Part shown: positions 1 to 5,816 of the stretch, piece by piece | Numbering within the stretch: the first letter of the stretch is position 1 | How the letters are laid out: the number at the start of each line of letters is the position of its first letter | From: Micrococcales bacterium | GTDB lineage: Bacteria > Actinomycetota > Actinomycetes > Actinomycetales > Dermatophilaceae | Reading direction: 5' to 3' | Length of the DNA: 13,124 nucleotides | NCBI GenBank assembly: GCA_003157445.1 | Contig: PMJN01000495.1 | Coordinates: 1 to 13,124, forward strand | The notes under the pieces: generated by a model | Database searches by the model: none | Told to the model about the DNA's origin: nothing | What the model saw: only the letters and a program-made list of their open reading frames with translations | Program-made: the position numbers and the translations under genes

Positions 1-132
1 GTCCCTGGCGGTGAAGCCGGCCACAGTGTCGCCACTGACCGTCCCTACACGCTTGCCTTTACGGATGACGTGCCAGACCCACGGGGAGTGCTGCGTTAAC
101 GTGATCCCAGAGTTGCTGGGTAACTGCATCAT
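1..132 (-). CDS. Partial protein of unknown function (3' end off the window)
   Basis: Reading the minus strand from two adjacent ATG codons at 132 and 129, an open frame of 44 codons runs off the left edge without a stop. It contains a Trp/His-rich stretch (SPWVWHVIRKGKRVGTVSGD) that reads like a compact folded domain rather than random sequence, and many codons end in G or C. No ribosome-binding site stands out; only a weak GAG lies upstream of the ATG. I do not recognise the family. The fragment could be the N-terminus of a short cytosolic protein or an internal piece of a decayed gene, because the same frame stays open for some codons upstream of the ATG. Confidence that it is coding is limited by the short visible length. 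Confidence 0.3.
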   Translation of the reverse strand, partial: MMQLPSNSGITLTQHSPWVWHVIRKGKRVGTVSGDTVAGFTARD

Positions 133-711
133 GGTGGACTCGATTCGCTGGTCCCTGATTGAAGGACACGGGCCACCGAGGGTCGGGAGTAGCGGGTGCA
201 AATGCCGACGACGCCAGGGTCTGGGGTGACGAGGCAAGTCCGAGGCTACACCTGCGCCAGGCCCACTGAGCAGTGAGTTTGGCTACCCGTTCGACATGAC
301 CGCAGGGTGCTCTGATGCTGATCAACACCGACCAGAGCCGGCCCTTTCAGACCAAGCAGACAGCGCGCGCCACGAAGCAACGCACGAGTGCGACGGCGAA
401 GGGCTCATCGCCGTCCTTGGCCTTCTGTCACCCCGGATCAGGTCCGGCGAACCCTTCAAGAAGGGGCGCAGATGAGTCGAGACGACGGGAACGCGGGGTC
501 GCCGCCCGGCAGGGCCAGCGGCTCAACCTCAAAGCGCCCACCCCAGACTCCGTTGCCCTTTCCCCACGGGTCCACGGGCGCATCCGCCTCGTCTAGCTTA
601 TGTGACTGACCTCACGATAAATGAGTATTCGTCTTGTCGCACAACGGGTGTATTTCTGATCTTGGTGGGGGCATCGGCACCCGCCGGCACTTCGTTAGGG
701 ACGGAGTAGAA
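133..711. other. Intergenic stretch, no convincing gene
   Basis: Overlapping open frames on both strands here lack ribosome-binding sites and protein-like composition. The only start with a good Shine-Dalgarno sequence is the small frame at 473, listed separately. A short perfect inverted repeat, CCGGA/TCCGG with a 5-nt loop, lies near 455. The promoter of the downstream DUF4352 gene must lie in the last 100 bases, but I could not place a clear -35/-10 pair. Confidence 0.5.
473..609 (+). CDS. Possible small Ser/Pro-rich ORF or truncated gene start
   Basis: An ATG at 473 follows a good purine-rich ribosome-binding site (AAGAAGGGG, about 5 nt upstream). It opens a 45-residue frame rich in Ser, Pro, Gly and Thr, ending at a TGA. 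The composition resembles the low-complexity cytosolic N-terminus of an actinobacterial membrane protein, much like the N-terminus of the DUF4352 protein that starts at 712. It could be the remaining start of a truncated paralogue of that gene. No domain is visible, and it may not be translated at all. Confidence 0.2.
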
Positions 712-1365
712 ATGCCAGACCCACAGGGCACACCAACCCACGAGTCCCCATCCTCGAAGGACGCCAGGGCGCAGGTCGCTACGACGGCACGACGCAAGGC
801 AAACCGTCCCTGGTTCAAAACGATGCGCTTCATTTTGTCACTAGCTGTCATCATCTTGGTGGCAATCATCTGGGGTGCCAACCGCCGAGGCGACTTGGGG
901 GCCTCTCACGGCGCCAAGAGCAGCTCGCAGGTGACGGTCACGAAGGCTCTCCCAGTGAAGGCGGCGACAGCCCGCATCGGTACGAAAGTCCGTGACGGGC
1001 AGTTTGAGTTCGTCGTGACCGGCGTAGAGCACCCCGGCAAGACCCTCGCGGGAAAGGTTGGCGAAACGTTGACCGCGAATGGCGAGTTCGTGATCGTCGT
1101 GGTGAATGTCACCAACCTCGGCAAACAAGATCAGGCTCCTAACTGTTCCTGTCAGTACCTGATGAACGACAAGGGCCAGACGTTCAAGCCCAGTTCGTGG
1201 ATCCTGCGCACTAAGGAAGCCCTCAAGTTCGTGCAAATGATCACACCTGGCAACACGGTGAACGGCGTCCTCATGCTGTTCGATGTTGCCCCCGGAACGA
1301 ACGTCGTCAACATCCAACTTCACGACTCCCCAGTCTCACCCGGGGTGAACGTCAAGCTGTCCTGA
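712..1365 (+). CDS. Single-pass membrane protein with extracellular DUF4352 domain
   Basis: A 217-residue protein starting at ATG 712, chosen because GGGACGGAG lies just upstream; a longer frame from 634 has no such site. Residues 1-37 are hydrophilic and rich in Ser, Thr, Lys and Arg. Residues about 38-56 (MRFILSLAVIILVAIIW) form one membrane helix followed by Arg residues, so it is a signal anchor. After a Ser-rich linker, residues about 95-215 match the DUF4352 immunoglobulin-like fold of exported actinobacterial and firmicute proteins: an early G-x-x-V-R-D-G-x-F-E-F-V-V strand, a central strand carrying F-V-I-V-V-V-N-V-T-N, then L-M-N-D-K-G-Q, and a late strand with G-V-L-M-L-F-D-V. Two Cys (N-C-S-C-Q) might be bonded or bind metal. 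The domain is thought to act outside the membrane, but the ligand is unknown. No operon partner is visible; the next 1.2 kb is decayed DNA. Confidence 0.85.
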   Translation: MPDPQGTPTHESPSSKDARAQVATTARRKANRPWFKTMRFILSLAVIILVAIIWGANRRGDLGASHGAKSSSQVTVTKALPVKAATARIGTKVRDGQFEFVVTGVEHPGKTLAGKVGETLTANGEFVIVVVNVTNLGKQDQAPNCSCQYLMNDKGQTFKPSSWILRTKEALKFVQMITPGNTVNGVLMLFDVAPGTNVVNIQLHDSPVSPGVNVKLS

Positions 1366-1738
1366 TCAAACCAATAGCCCGATCTTGCGGGAGTCTTGTC
1401 CCCCCTGCACCGGGTTGAACTCATCCACCGGTTCGGGCGCTTGATAACGAAGGCTCTGCCGTTGGTCAAGGTGCGATGGGCTGGATGCTCGCGTGAGACA
1501 TGCAGGCGTAGTCAAGCCCGCGGTCCTGATGTGCTGGCATCGGCGGGCAAGATCAGTCCCGCCTGGAGTCGAGCAGGATCGATGTCGCGAGGGCTCCGCC
1601 CGTATTCGCCGAACTCAACGATGGAGAGCAGACTGTAGCCAGCAGAGAGCGTGGCAGATCTGAAAACGGCCGAGCGCCACGCGCTCCTGCATACCCATGA
1701 CCGACTTTTGGGCAGGACACCACGAACCCGGGCGCTCA
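1366..1738. other. Intergenic stretch, probably decayed coding DNA
   Basis: No frame here has a convincing start, ribosome-binding site or known motif. The minus-strand frame running through 1512-1739 has some protein-like stretches (for example DIDPARLQAGLILPADAS) but no family I recognise. It continues directly downstream of the livF remnant, so this may be eroded sequence that followed livF. I saw no strong terminator for the DUF4352 gene that ends at 1365. Confidence 0.4.
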
Positions 1739-2030
1739 CGCCTCTTACCCAGGTAGGCCGCCTGCACCGCCGGGTTGTTGAGCAGCTCCGCCTCGGAGCC
1801 TTCCAACACGATCGATCCAGTCGTCAAGACCAATAGCCACGGCTGGCGATCGGCAGGCCAGTTCCGTCTGCTGCTAGACCATGAGCACGGCTATGTCGAG
1901 CTCGGTGTTCAGAGGGGTGCTCTCGTCGAAGACCTGATCGACCAGCTTCGGCGACAGGGATGAGTCTTCTGCCACGCGCCCAGCGGCCGGCTAACTGCCC
2001 AGCAGAGGGCCGGCGAGAAGCTGATCCCGA
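1739..2030 (-). pseudogene. livF: Decayed livF, branched-chain amino acid ABC transporter ATPase (C-terminal part)
   Basis: Three pieces of LivF survive on the minus strand in different frames. At about 1885-1960 the segment SLSPKLVDQVFDE, then T-E-L-D-I-A-V-L-M-V, matches the D-loop region (S-x-G-L-S-P-x-L-V) and the strand before the switch histidine. It ends at a TAG (1874-1876) where the family has the Glu of V-E-Q-N. At about 1741-1833, in another frame, TGSIVLEGSEAELLNNPAV followed by QAAYLG is the characteristic LivF C-terminus. Upstream, at about 1985-2020, the DNA still resembles the Walker B region (L-A-x-x-R-A-L ... L-I-L-D-E-P) but is riddled with substitutions and indels. LivF hydrolyses ATP to drive import of branched-chain amino acids together with LivG, LivH, LivM and LivK; none of those is nearby. 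Too damaged to be functional. Confidence 0.7.
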
Positions 2031-2129
2031 GCCTGATCGACTGCCTGGGCGATGTCTTACTCCACAGCGCAAGAGCAAGACCCGTACAACCCCGCATACT
2101 CCCTGACTCTGGTACCGGGCCTGAGACGT

Positions 2130-2340
2130 GGCCAGATGCCCGGGTTCGACTATGGTGTGCGACCGCTGCGTCATGACCACAATTGACCCGATCACTCTGG
2201 CCAGAGGCAAGGAGCCGATCCGGACTCTGGCCCGGCACCGGCGGTGGGACCGCAAGACGCGGTTTGGCACCCGGCTCGTCCCGCTCGGAACCAGCACGAT
2301 CTGTGTCGGCGATGCCGTCAAGCCCGAACAGGGCACAGAC
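2130..2340 (-). pseudogene. Possible eroded N-terminal scrap of an ISL3-family transposase
   Basis: On the minus strand, one frame at about 2330-2280 reads LFGLDGIADTDRAGSERDE, which resembles the start of ISL3-family transposases (L-L-G-L-x-G-V/I). A neighbouring frame at about 2270-2215 reads R-S-H-R-R-C-R-A-R-V-R-I-G-S, resembling the W-H-K-R-R-W-R-C-R segment that follows in those proteins. The CxxC zinc finger normally between them is missing and the frames do not connect, so at best this is a deleted and frameshifted remnant. The match is by eye and weak. Confidence 0.22.
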
Positions 2341-2441
2341 TGAGGCCGCCTCGATCGGTGACCATTCTGATGACGTGAGGACTCAACCGATGTCGGCTGC
2401 GACTGTGAGCCGCGCGACGCGTGAAGCGTCCGCAGGCGGAT

Positions 2442-2497
2442 CCGGCTACGGGACGACCAGAAGCGGCGTTGAGCGGTGACCAGATGCTCTGCTGGCC
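2442..2497 (+). repeat. 56-bp dispersed direct repeat, copy 1
   Basis: This segment aligns without gaps to 4879-4934 on the same strand, with 46 of 56 positions identical. The best-conserved blocks are ACGGGACGACC near the left end and TGAGCGGTG followed by ATGCTC-GCTGGCC at the right end. Both copies lie outside genes. Neither end has an obvious target duplication. Confidence 0.55.
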
Positions 2498-2639
2498 CTC
2501 TCACTGATGGCTGCCGAGGTCGGGATACTCGATCCAGAGGCGCCACTTCTTGTTCTGTTGGTTCAGAGTGTGATTAACCACGTCACGATGACGATGCAGG
2601 CAAGGGTCAGGACTATTGGAGTGAGGACTGTCTAAACGC

Positions 2640-2680
2640 CGCTGAAGTCACGAGGCGGATTCGCGGTCCGCCGGTCAGCG
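2640..2680 (-). terminator. Putative terminator hairpin of the relE operon
   Basis: Two nested stems face each other: CGCTGA (2640-2645) with TCAGCG (2675-2680), and GGCGGA (2654-2659) with TCCGCC (2667-2672) around a 7-nt loop. The outer stem includes the relE stop codon. No T-run follows on the minus strand, so it would be an intrinsic terminator of the GC-rich, U-poor actinobacterial type, or simply an mRNA-end stabiliser. Confidence 0.4.
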
Positions 2681-2932
2681 GTAGACGTCGCGGCGGTTAC
2701 CAACCCGCACGACGACAACCCGTAGGACGTCGTCCTCAATCGTGTAGATGATCCGGTAGTCCCCAACTCGCACACGTAGGTAACCGGGGCGATCCTTCAA
2801 CGCGCGAGCACCAGGCGGGCGGGGATCCGCGGCCAGTTTCAGGACGGCGCCACGAATTCTGGCACGCATCTGCGGATGAACCTTGCGCAGGTCCCGCTCG
2901 GCCGCCGGCAGAACCTCGATCGCGTAGGTCAC
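2675..2932 (-). CDS. relE: RelE/ParE-superfamily type II toxin
   Basis: An 85-residue basic protein with the full RelE fold: beta strand T-Y-A-I-E-V-L-P-A-A, a helical pair (RDLRKVHPQMRARIRGAVLK), then strands L-K-D-R-P-G-Y-L-R-V-R-V-G-D-Y-R-I-I-Y and V-L-R-V-V-V-V-R-V-G-N-R-R-D-V-Y-R. The G-Y-x-R-x-R-x-G-D-Y-R core and the terminal V-G-x-R-R-x-V-Y are typical of RelE toxins that cleave mRNA in the ribosomal A site; the Arg residues and last Tyr are the usual catalytic candidates and are present. Length is normal. Its ATG overlaps the antitoxin TGA by 4 nt (ATGA), so translation is coupled. In RelE systems the complex with the antitoxin represses the operon. The gene is intact and likely functional; the cleavage specificity cannot be read from sequence. 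Confidence 0.92.
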   Translation of the reverse strand: MTYAIEVLPAAERDLRKVHPQMRARIRGAVLKLAADPRPPGARALKDRPGYLRVRVGDYRIIYTIEDDVLRVVVVRVGNRRDVYR

Positions 2933-3177
2933 GTCCAGCCCAGGTCCTTCATCACCTGCTCCCAGGGGATCGGCGTACCGCCTTCGGCCAGCGCGGCATC
3001 GACTGCAGCTGCGTCCTCGAGTTCTTCCATGGCCTCCATCATCTGGTCGTATCGCTGCGGGCTGACCAGGACAGCGGTCGGGTGCCCGTTGCGCTCCAGG
3101 ATCACGGCCTCGGTCTGGGCGGTCTCGATTGCATGGGTGAGGTTGGCCCTGAAGTCGGTGATCTTGAGCGTAGTCAT
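2929..3177 (-). CDS. Phd/YefM-family antitoxin of the RelE toxin
   Basis: An 82-residue acidic protein. Residues 1-50 form the Phd/YefM DNA-binding fold: M-T-T-L-K-I-T-D-F-R-A-N-L, a helix with H-A-I-E-T-A-Q, then the hallmark V-I-L-E-R-N-G-H-P-T-A-V-L-V-S-P-Q-R-Y-D. Residues 51-82 (MEAMEELEDAAAVDAALAEG and beyond) are acidic and helical and should wrap and neutralise the toxin. It is the first gene of the operon, overlapping relE by 4 nt. Its start lies 6 nt after a TACACT -10 box with no Shine-Dalgarno sequence, so the mRNA is probably leaderless. TGTACA boxes overlapping this promoter are the likely binding sites for autorepression, as known for YefM-YoeB. Intact. Confidence 0.92.
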   Translation of the reverse strand: MTTLKITDFRANLTHAIETAQTEAVILERNGHPTAVLVSPQRYDQMMEAMEELEDAAAVDAALAEGGTPIPWEQVMKDLGWT

Positions 3178-3183
3178 TCTCGA

Positions 3184-3214
3184 AGTGTACAGATCACATC
3201 AAAAACTGTACAGA
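3184..3214 (-). promoter_or_regulatory. Promoter and TGTACA operator of the antitoxin-toxin operon
   Basis: Two copies of the palindrome TGTACA (3186-3191 and 3207-3212) lie with starts exactly 21 bp apart, two helical turns, on the same DNA face; the flanking G/A bases extend each to TGTACAGA on the plus strand. On the minus strand the nearer box overlaps a TACACT -10 hexamer (3184-3189). The farther box lies at -35 distance, with 17-18 bp between. A TGTACA core is the known YefM-YoeB operator in E. coli, though with different spacing. Binding here would block RNA polymerase directly. Confidence 0.7.
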
Positions 3215-3321
3215 CGAGCCTAAGGCCTCAGCGGTGGATGGCGACAAACAACTACCGGATCTGCTTGATGAGAGGACATCTACCTGTCTCGCTTTGTTAG
3301 TCGGTCAAACCCACCGCCCGG

Positions 3322-4046
3322 TCAAGGCAGTTCCCAACAGATGTACCACTCGGTAGATAGCAACTCAGTGCGAGCGTTTGGAGGCAGACTGTCTACGAGT
3401 CCCGGCAGTGCTCCTCGCTGCACCTCCGAGCAGTGAGCCAGTATGGCGTCGATCTTCTTGCCCAACCACGTAGTGACGTCGACACTCAAACCCACTTGCT
3501 CGTCGGGGACGCTGTATCTCGCCTTCCGAGATCCAATTATCTTCGCCAGAGTCCCCATGGCCGAGTGCGGGTGGGTGGCCAGATAGAGACTCTGGGCGAG
3601 CCAAGGTGGGCCTGCGTCTGGGTACAGCCCCTCCATTGCTGCTGCCTGAGCCGCAAGAACGGTAATTCGGTGCGTCTGCAGGTGATCTGGGTGGCCGGTG
3701 ACCCCGCCGTAGGCATCGTGCGTGACGATGATGTTCGGGCGGAGGTCGCGGATGTGACTCACCAGCCGCCCCACTGCCTCATCGAGCGGCGCGTCGCAAA
3801 GCGTGGGCGATTTCTCGCCGATCCAGGTAGACGTGCGTCGGCATATCCGAGAAAGCGGGGCGAATCCGCCCCAAGGACTCGGAGCGCCTCGGCCAGTTCC
3901 TTCGCGCGCGGACTGCCCTCGGCCCAGGTCGTCGTAACCACAGCAGTTCGTCCGCCCTCGCTGGCAATTCGAGCGAGCAGGCCACCTGCCGACAGCGACT
4001 CATCGTCGGGGTGAGCGAACACCGCGAGCACACTCGGCACAGTCAT
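3322..4046 (-). pseudogene. PIG-L/LmbE-family N-acetyl-glycan deacetylase, one frameshift
   Basis: The start at 4046 is preferred because GAGGA lies 8 nt upstream. Residues 1-80 carry the metal-binding signature V-F-A-H-P-D-D-E (residues 9-16) of the GlcNAc-PI de-N-acetylase family. At about 3797 the frame breaks: after R-P-R-F-A the correct continuation D-A-P-L-D-E-A-V-G-R-L-V is in the next frame, as if one base had been lost, and the original frame stops soon after. The second part (to 3322) is complete: P-N-I-I-V-T-H-D-A-Y-G-G-V-T-G-H-P-D-H holds the second zinc histidines, and the C-terminus is uninterrupted. Rejoined length is about 240 residues. Relatives deacetylate GlcNAc-inositol for mycothiol (MshB) or similar substrates; this one is shorter than MshB and its substrate is unknown. 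It is either recently inactivated or the indel is a sequencing error. Confidence 0.82.
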
Positions 4047-4109
4047 GCGAACCATCCTCGACTAGCAAGCGGACAGGAGTGCGCCGAGGCCAGACGATAT
4101 GTCCGGGCA

Positions 4110-4241
4110 TAGCCGCATTTCGCGCGGTCGTCCGCGCCCACGGCCAGGTGTTCGCAAATGGGATGTCTGACCGGTCACCGATCCCGCTACGAACACATGG
4201 CCGCCAGCGTTCCTTCGTGACGACCGCGCTAAATGCGGCTA
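4110..4241. repeat. 132-bp imperfect palindrome (MITE-like or long hairpin)
   Basis: The outer arms 4110-4132 and 4219-4241 are inverted repeats matching at 22 of 23 positions, beginning TAGCCGCATTT on the left and ending AAATGCGGCTA on the right. A second pair, GGCCAGGTGTTCG (4142-4154) and CGAACACATGGCC (4190-4202), matches at 12 of 13, and the centre (4160-4185) is again nearly self-complementary around GACCGGTC. All three are centred within about 4 bp of position 4173, so the whole unit folds back on itself. It lies between the DinB-like gene and the PIG-L gene. No target-site duplication is visible. A miniature inverted-repeat element fits best; a structured RNA or attenuator is possible. 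Confidence 0.65.
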
Positions 4242-4256
4242 CTTAGAGGACGTTGC

Positions 4257-4766
4257 TCAGGTAGAGGCATCGGCGAGGATGCGCTCCACGTCGTACAGGT
4301 GGTGGTGGTGGGCATCATGGGCGTTGTTGCGCGCCACGTCCGCGGCACACTGCAGGCCGCGGGTCGCGTGGTGCATAACGACGTTGGTCTTGAGCGATTC
4401 CTCGACGGCTTCGGCCCATTCGCGTGCCGCCCAGTCGAGGGACCAACGCGCACCCGCTAGTGCGATCTGGTCGTAGTTGCGCACACGAGCCATGACGTCG
4501 GGGTCGTATCCGGGAACGTCAGTCTCGCCGGTGGCGCGAGCGCTCACGAGCCGCTCTGCCCAGGTGCGCAGATTGTCGGTGACGTGACTGACGTAGGCGC
4601 AGGGCGTCCATACGAGATCGGGGTGCCGTTCTTGGCCGGTCGCCTCGGAGAGAGCGGCGTTGAATCGCGCCGGGACGTCACGTACGAGCGCTACGGCCTC
4701 CGATGGCGTCAATCTCCAGTCAAAGGCGCAAGCTCGACAGGGCTGACCGTAAAGGTCGGCACCCAT
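4257..4766 (-). CDS. DinB-fold protein (putative metal-dependent, thiol-transferase-like)
   Basis: A 169-residue protein. After an N-terminal C-R-A-C-A-F-D-W motif (Cys10, Cys13), residues 20-168 form the four-helix DinB/YfiT bundle: L-T-P-S-E-A-V-A-L-V-R-D-V-P-A-R-F, then V-W-T-P-C-A-Y-V-S-H-V-T-D-N-L-R-T-W with His61 in the metal position, and the last helix N-A-H-D-A-H-H-H-H-L-Y-D-V with His150 and His153-156 offering the other two ligands. The fold includes mycothiol- and bacillithiol-dependent enzymes as well as many of unknown role; the substrate cannot be inferred. The ATG at 4766 has only GGAGAA directly before it, and a TAGAAT -10 box lies at 4783-4788, so the leader is very short. 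The broken PIG-L gene follows on the same strand after about 210 bp. The gene is intact. Confidence 0.82.
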   Translation of the reverse strand: MGADLYGQPCRACAFDWRLTPSEAVALVRDVPARFNAALSEATGQERHPDLVWTPCAYVSHVTDNLRTWAERLVSARATGETDVPGYDPDVMARVRNYDQIALAGARWSLDWAAREWAEAVEESLKTNVVMHHATRGLQCAADVARNNAHDAHHHHLYDVERILADAST

Positions 4767-4878
4767 TTCTCCATGGGTGTGGATTCTACCTGCGTCGATG
4801 ACAGCCTCGACATGAGCATCTACCTGTCATCGGCAATTGAGGACGTGTTTCTCGACCGTTTGCCGTCCCGATCACCGA

Positions 4879-4934
4879 CCGGCAACGGGACGACCTCAGA
4901 CAGCGGTGAGCGGTGGCCACATGCTCCGCTGGCC
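4879..4934 (+). repeat. 56-bp dispersed direct repeat, copy 2
   Basis: Partner of 2442-2497 (46 of 56 identical, no gaps). Just upstream and overlapping its left half, CGTCCCG (4864-4870) and CGGGACG (4885-4891) form an inverted repeat. It lies between the divergent DinB-like gene and the small membrane-protein gene. Confidence 0.55.
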
Positions 4935-5028
4935 GTTGCGCAGTCGGGACGGTTGGTCAGTCACGAAGATACGACCAGACCCCTTCGAACCACAGCACTG
5001 CGCGAGTTAGGTAAGACAAACCAAACTC

Positions 5029-5057
5029 TTGACGCCTCACGACACCAATCCTAGGCT
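5029..5057 (+). promoter_or_regulatory. Promoter of the small membrane-protein gene
   Basis: TTGACG (5029-5034) and TAGGCT (5052-5057) are separated by exactly 17 bp and fit the actinobacterial housekeeping sigma pattern TTGAC-N17-TANNNT. The expected transcription start near 5064 gives a leader of about 25 nt that contains the GGGAGGTG ribosome-binding site. Confidence 0.7.
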
Positions 5058-5088
5058 CGATCTAAGCACGAATTTGGGAGGTGGCCCG

Positions 5089-5364
5089 ATGCCTAACGAA
5101 TCCTCGGTCAGTAGGTTTGCGCAGGAGGCTGTCAGGGGCAGGAATCTGATCTATCTCGCTGTTGCAGACGTAGTGCTCTTCTTAATTGCGAATGTCGCGT
5201 ATGGAGCGGGTGATCAACACGGGCTTCGCAACACCGTGTCCAACGTCACGTGGGTACTCTTCTTGCTCGGTGTCGTGCTGCTGATTGTGTTTGGAATCAT
5301 CGCCCTGGGCCAGTTGATATGGCGGCGCGGTAAGGCGCGTGGCGCTGGTGGCGCGACGTCGTAG
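5089..5364 (+). CDS. Small two-helix integral membrane protein, unknown function
   Basis: A 91-residue protein. The start at ATG 5089 is set by GGGAGGTG (5077-5084) close upstream; an upstream in-frame start at 5029 would lie inside the promoter. Residues 1-20 are polar. Two hydrophobic helices follow: about 22-41 (LIYLAVADVVLFLIANVAYG) and about 56-78 (T-W-V-L-F-L-L-G-V-V-L-L-I-V-F-G-I-I-A-L-G). The C-terminus (R-R-G-K-A-R-G) is basic, so both ends are probably cytosolic with a short external loop. No catalytic motif is visible. Codon use is typical and the gene has its own promoter, so it is probably expressed. Its function is unknown and it has no co-transcribed neighbour. Confidence 0.75.
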   Translation: MPNESSVSRFAQEAVRGRNLIYLAVADVVLFLIANVAYGAGDQHGLRNTVSNVTWVLFLLGVVLLIVFGIIALGQLIWRRGKARGAGGATS

Positions 5365-5816
5365 GGGACAGAGGATGCCACGGCGACCCTCTGACCGGCG
5401 CGGTGACGTCGGGGGTGGCCTGCCAGTCATGACCTATCTGACCATGCCGAACCGCAGCAAAGCTCCCGACAGCACCTGCTAGTGCAGCACAGGTTTCATA
5501 CAAGGGTCTAGCGGCGGGCCTGTGACTCGCGCAGCGGTAAACGGCAAGGTTGCAACACGAGTATTTGGCAGGCGCCTGTTCGCAAGCCGATCCACCACCG
5601 ACGTCATCCACGTTGGCATCGACGTCGGCAATGGTTAGATGGTCGACGCTCCCCACACCGGTGCAGATGTCCGCGTTGAGTCATTCCGACGACGGTCGGC
5701 GCGTCGTGAGGAACCGACACCTACCTCGGGGCCACGACGGTTGGCGATGAGACGGTCACGTAGCAACAGGCGTGGAGATCGCCGAATGGGGCACGACCCT
5801 GGTTCTCTATCGATTG
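5365..5816. other. Intergenic stretch, no assigned gene
   Basis: Open frames on both strands lack starts with ribosome-binding sites. A short plus-strand piece near 5607-5635 reads H-V-G-I-D-V-G-N, reminiscent of the first strand of ribonuclease-H-like proteins such as IS110 transposases, but the frame stops at once and there is no support downstream. Probably eroded DNA. Confidence 0.4.

Larger units (their letters stand above)
2031..2639. other. Non-coding or decayed stretch
   Basis: A 240-codon minus-strand frame crosses this region, but it is Arg/Ser-rich, has no ribosome-binding site and overlaps the livF debris in the wrong frame, so I treat it as spurious. About 2130-2340 may hold a fragment of an ISL3-family transposase (separate entry), and 2442-2497 is one copy of a dispersed 56-bp repeat. 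Nothing else could be assigned. Confidence 0.45.

Noticed and set aside
1824..2546. Long minus-strand open frame of 240 codons
   Set aside because: Arg/Ser-rich composition, no ribosome-binding site, and it runs through the livF debris in a wrong frame; GC-rich sequence often gives such spurious frames.
5600..5700. H-V-G-I-D-V-G-N peptide suggesting an IS110-type transposase start
   Set aside because: Only eight residues before a stop and no matching sequence in other frames downstream.
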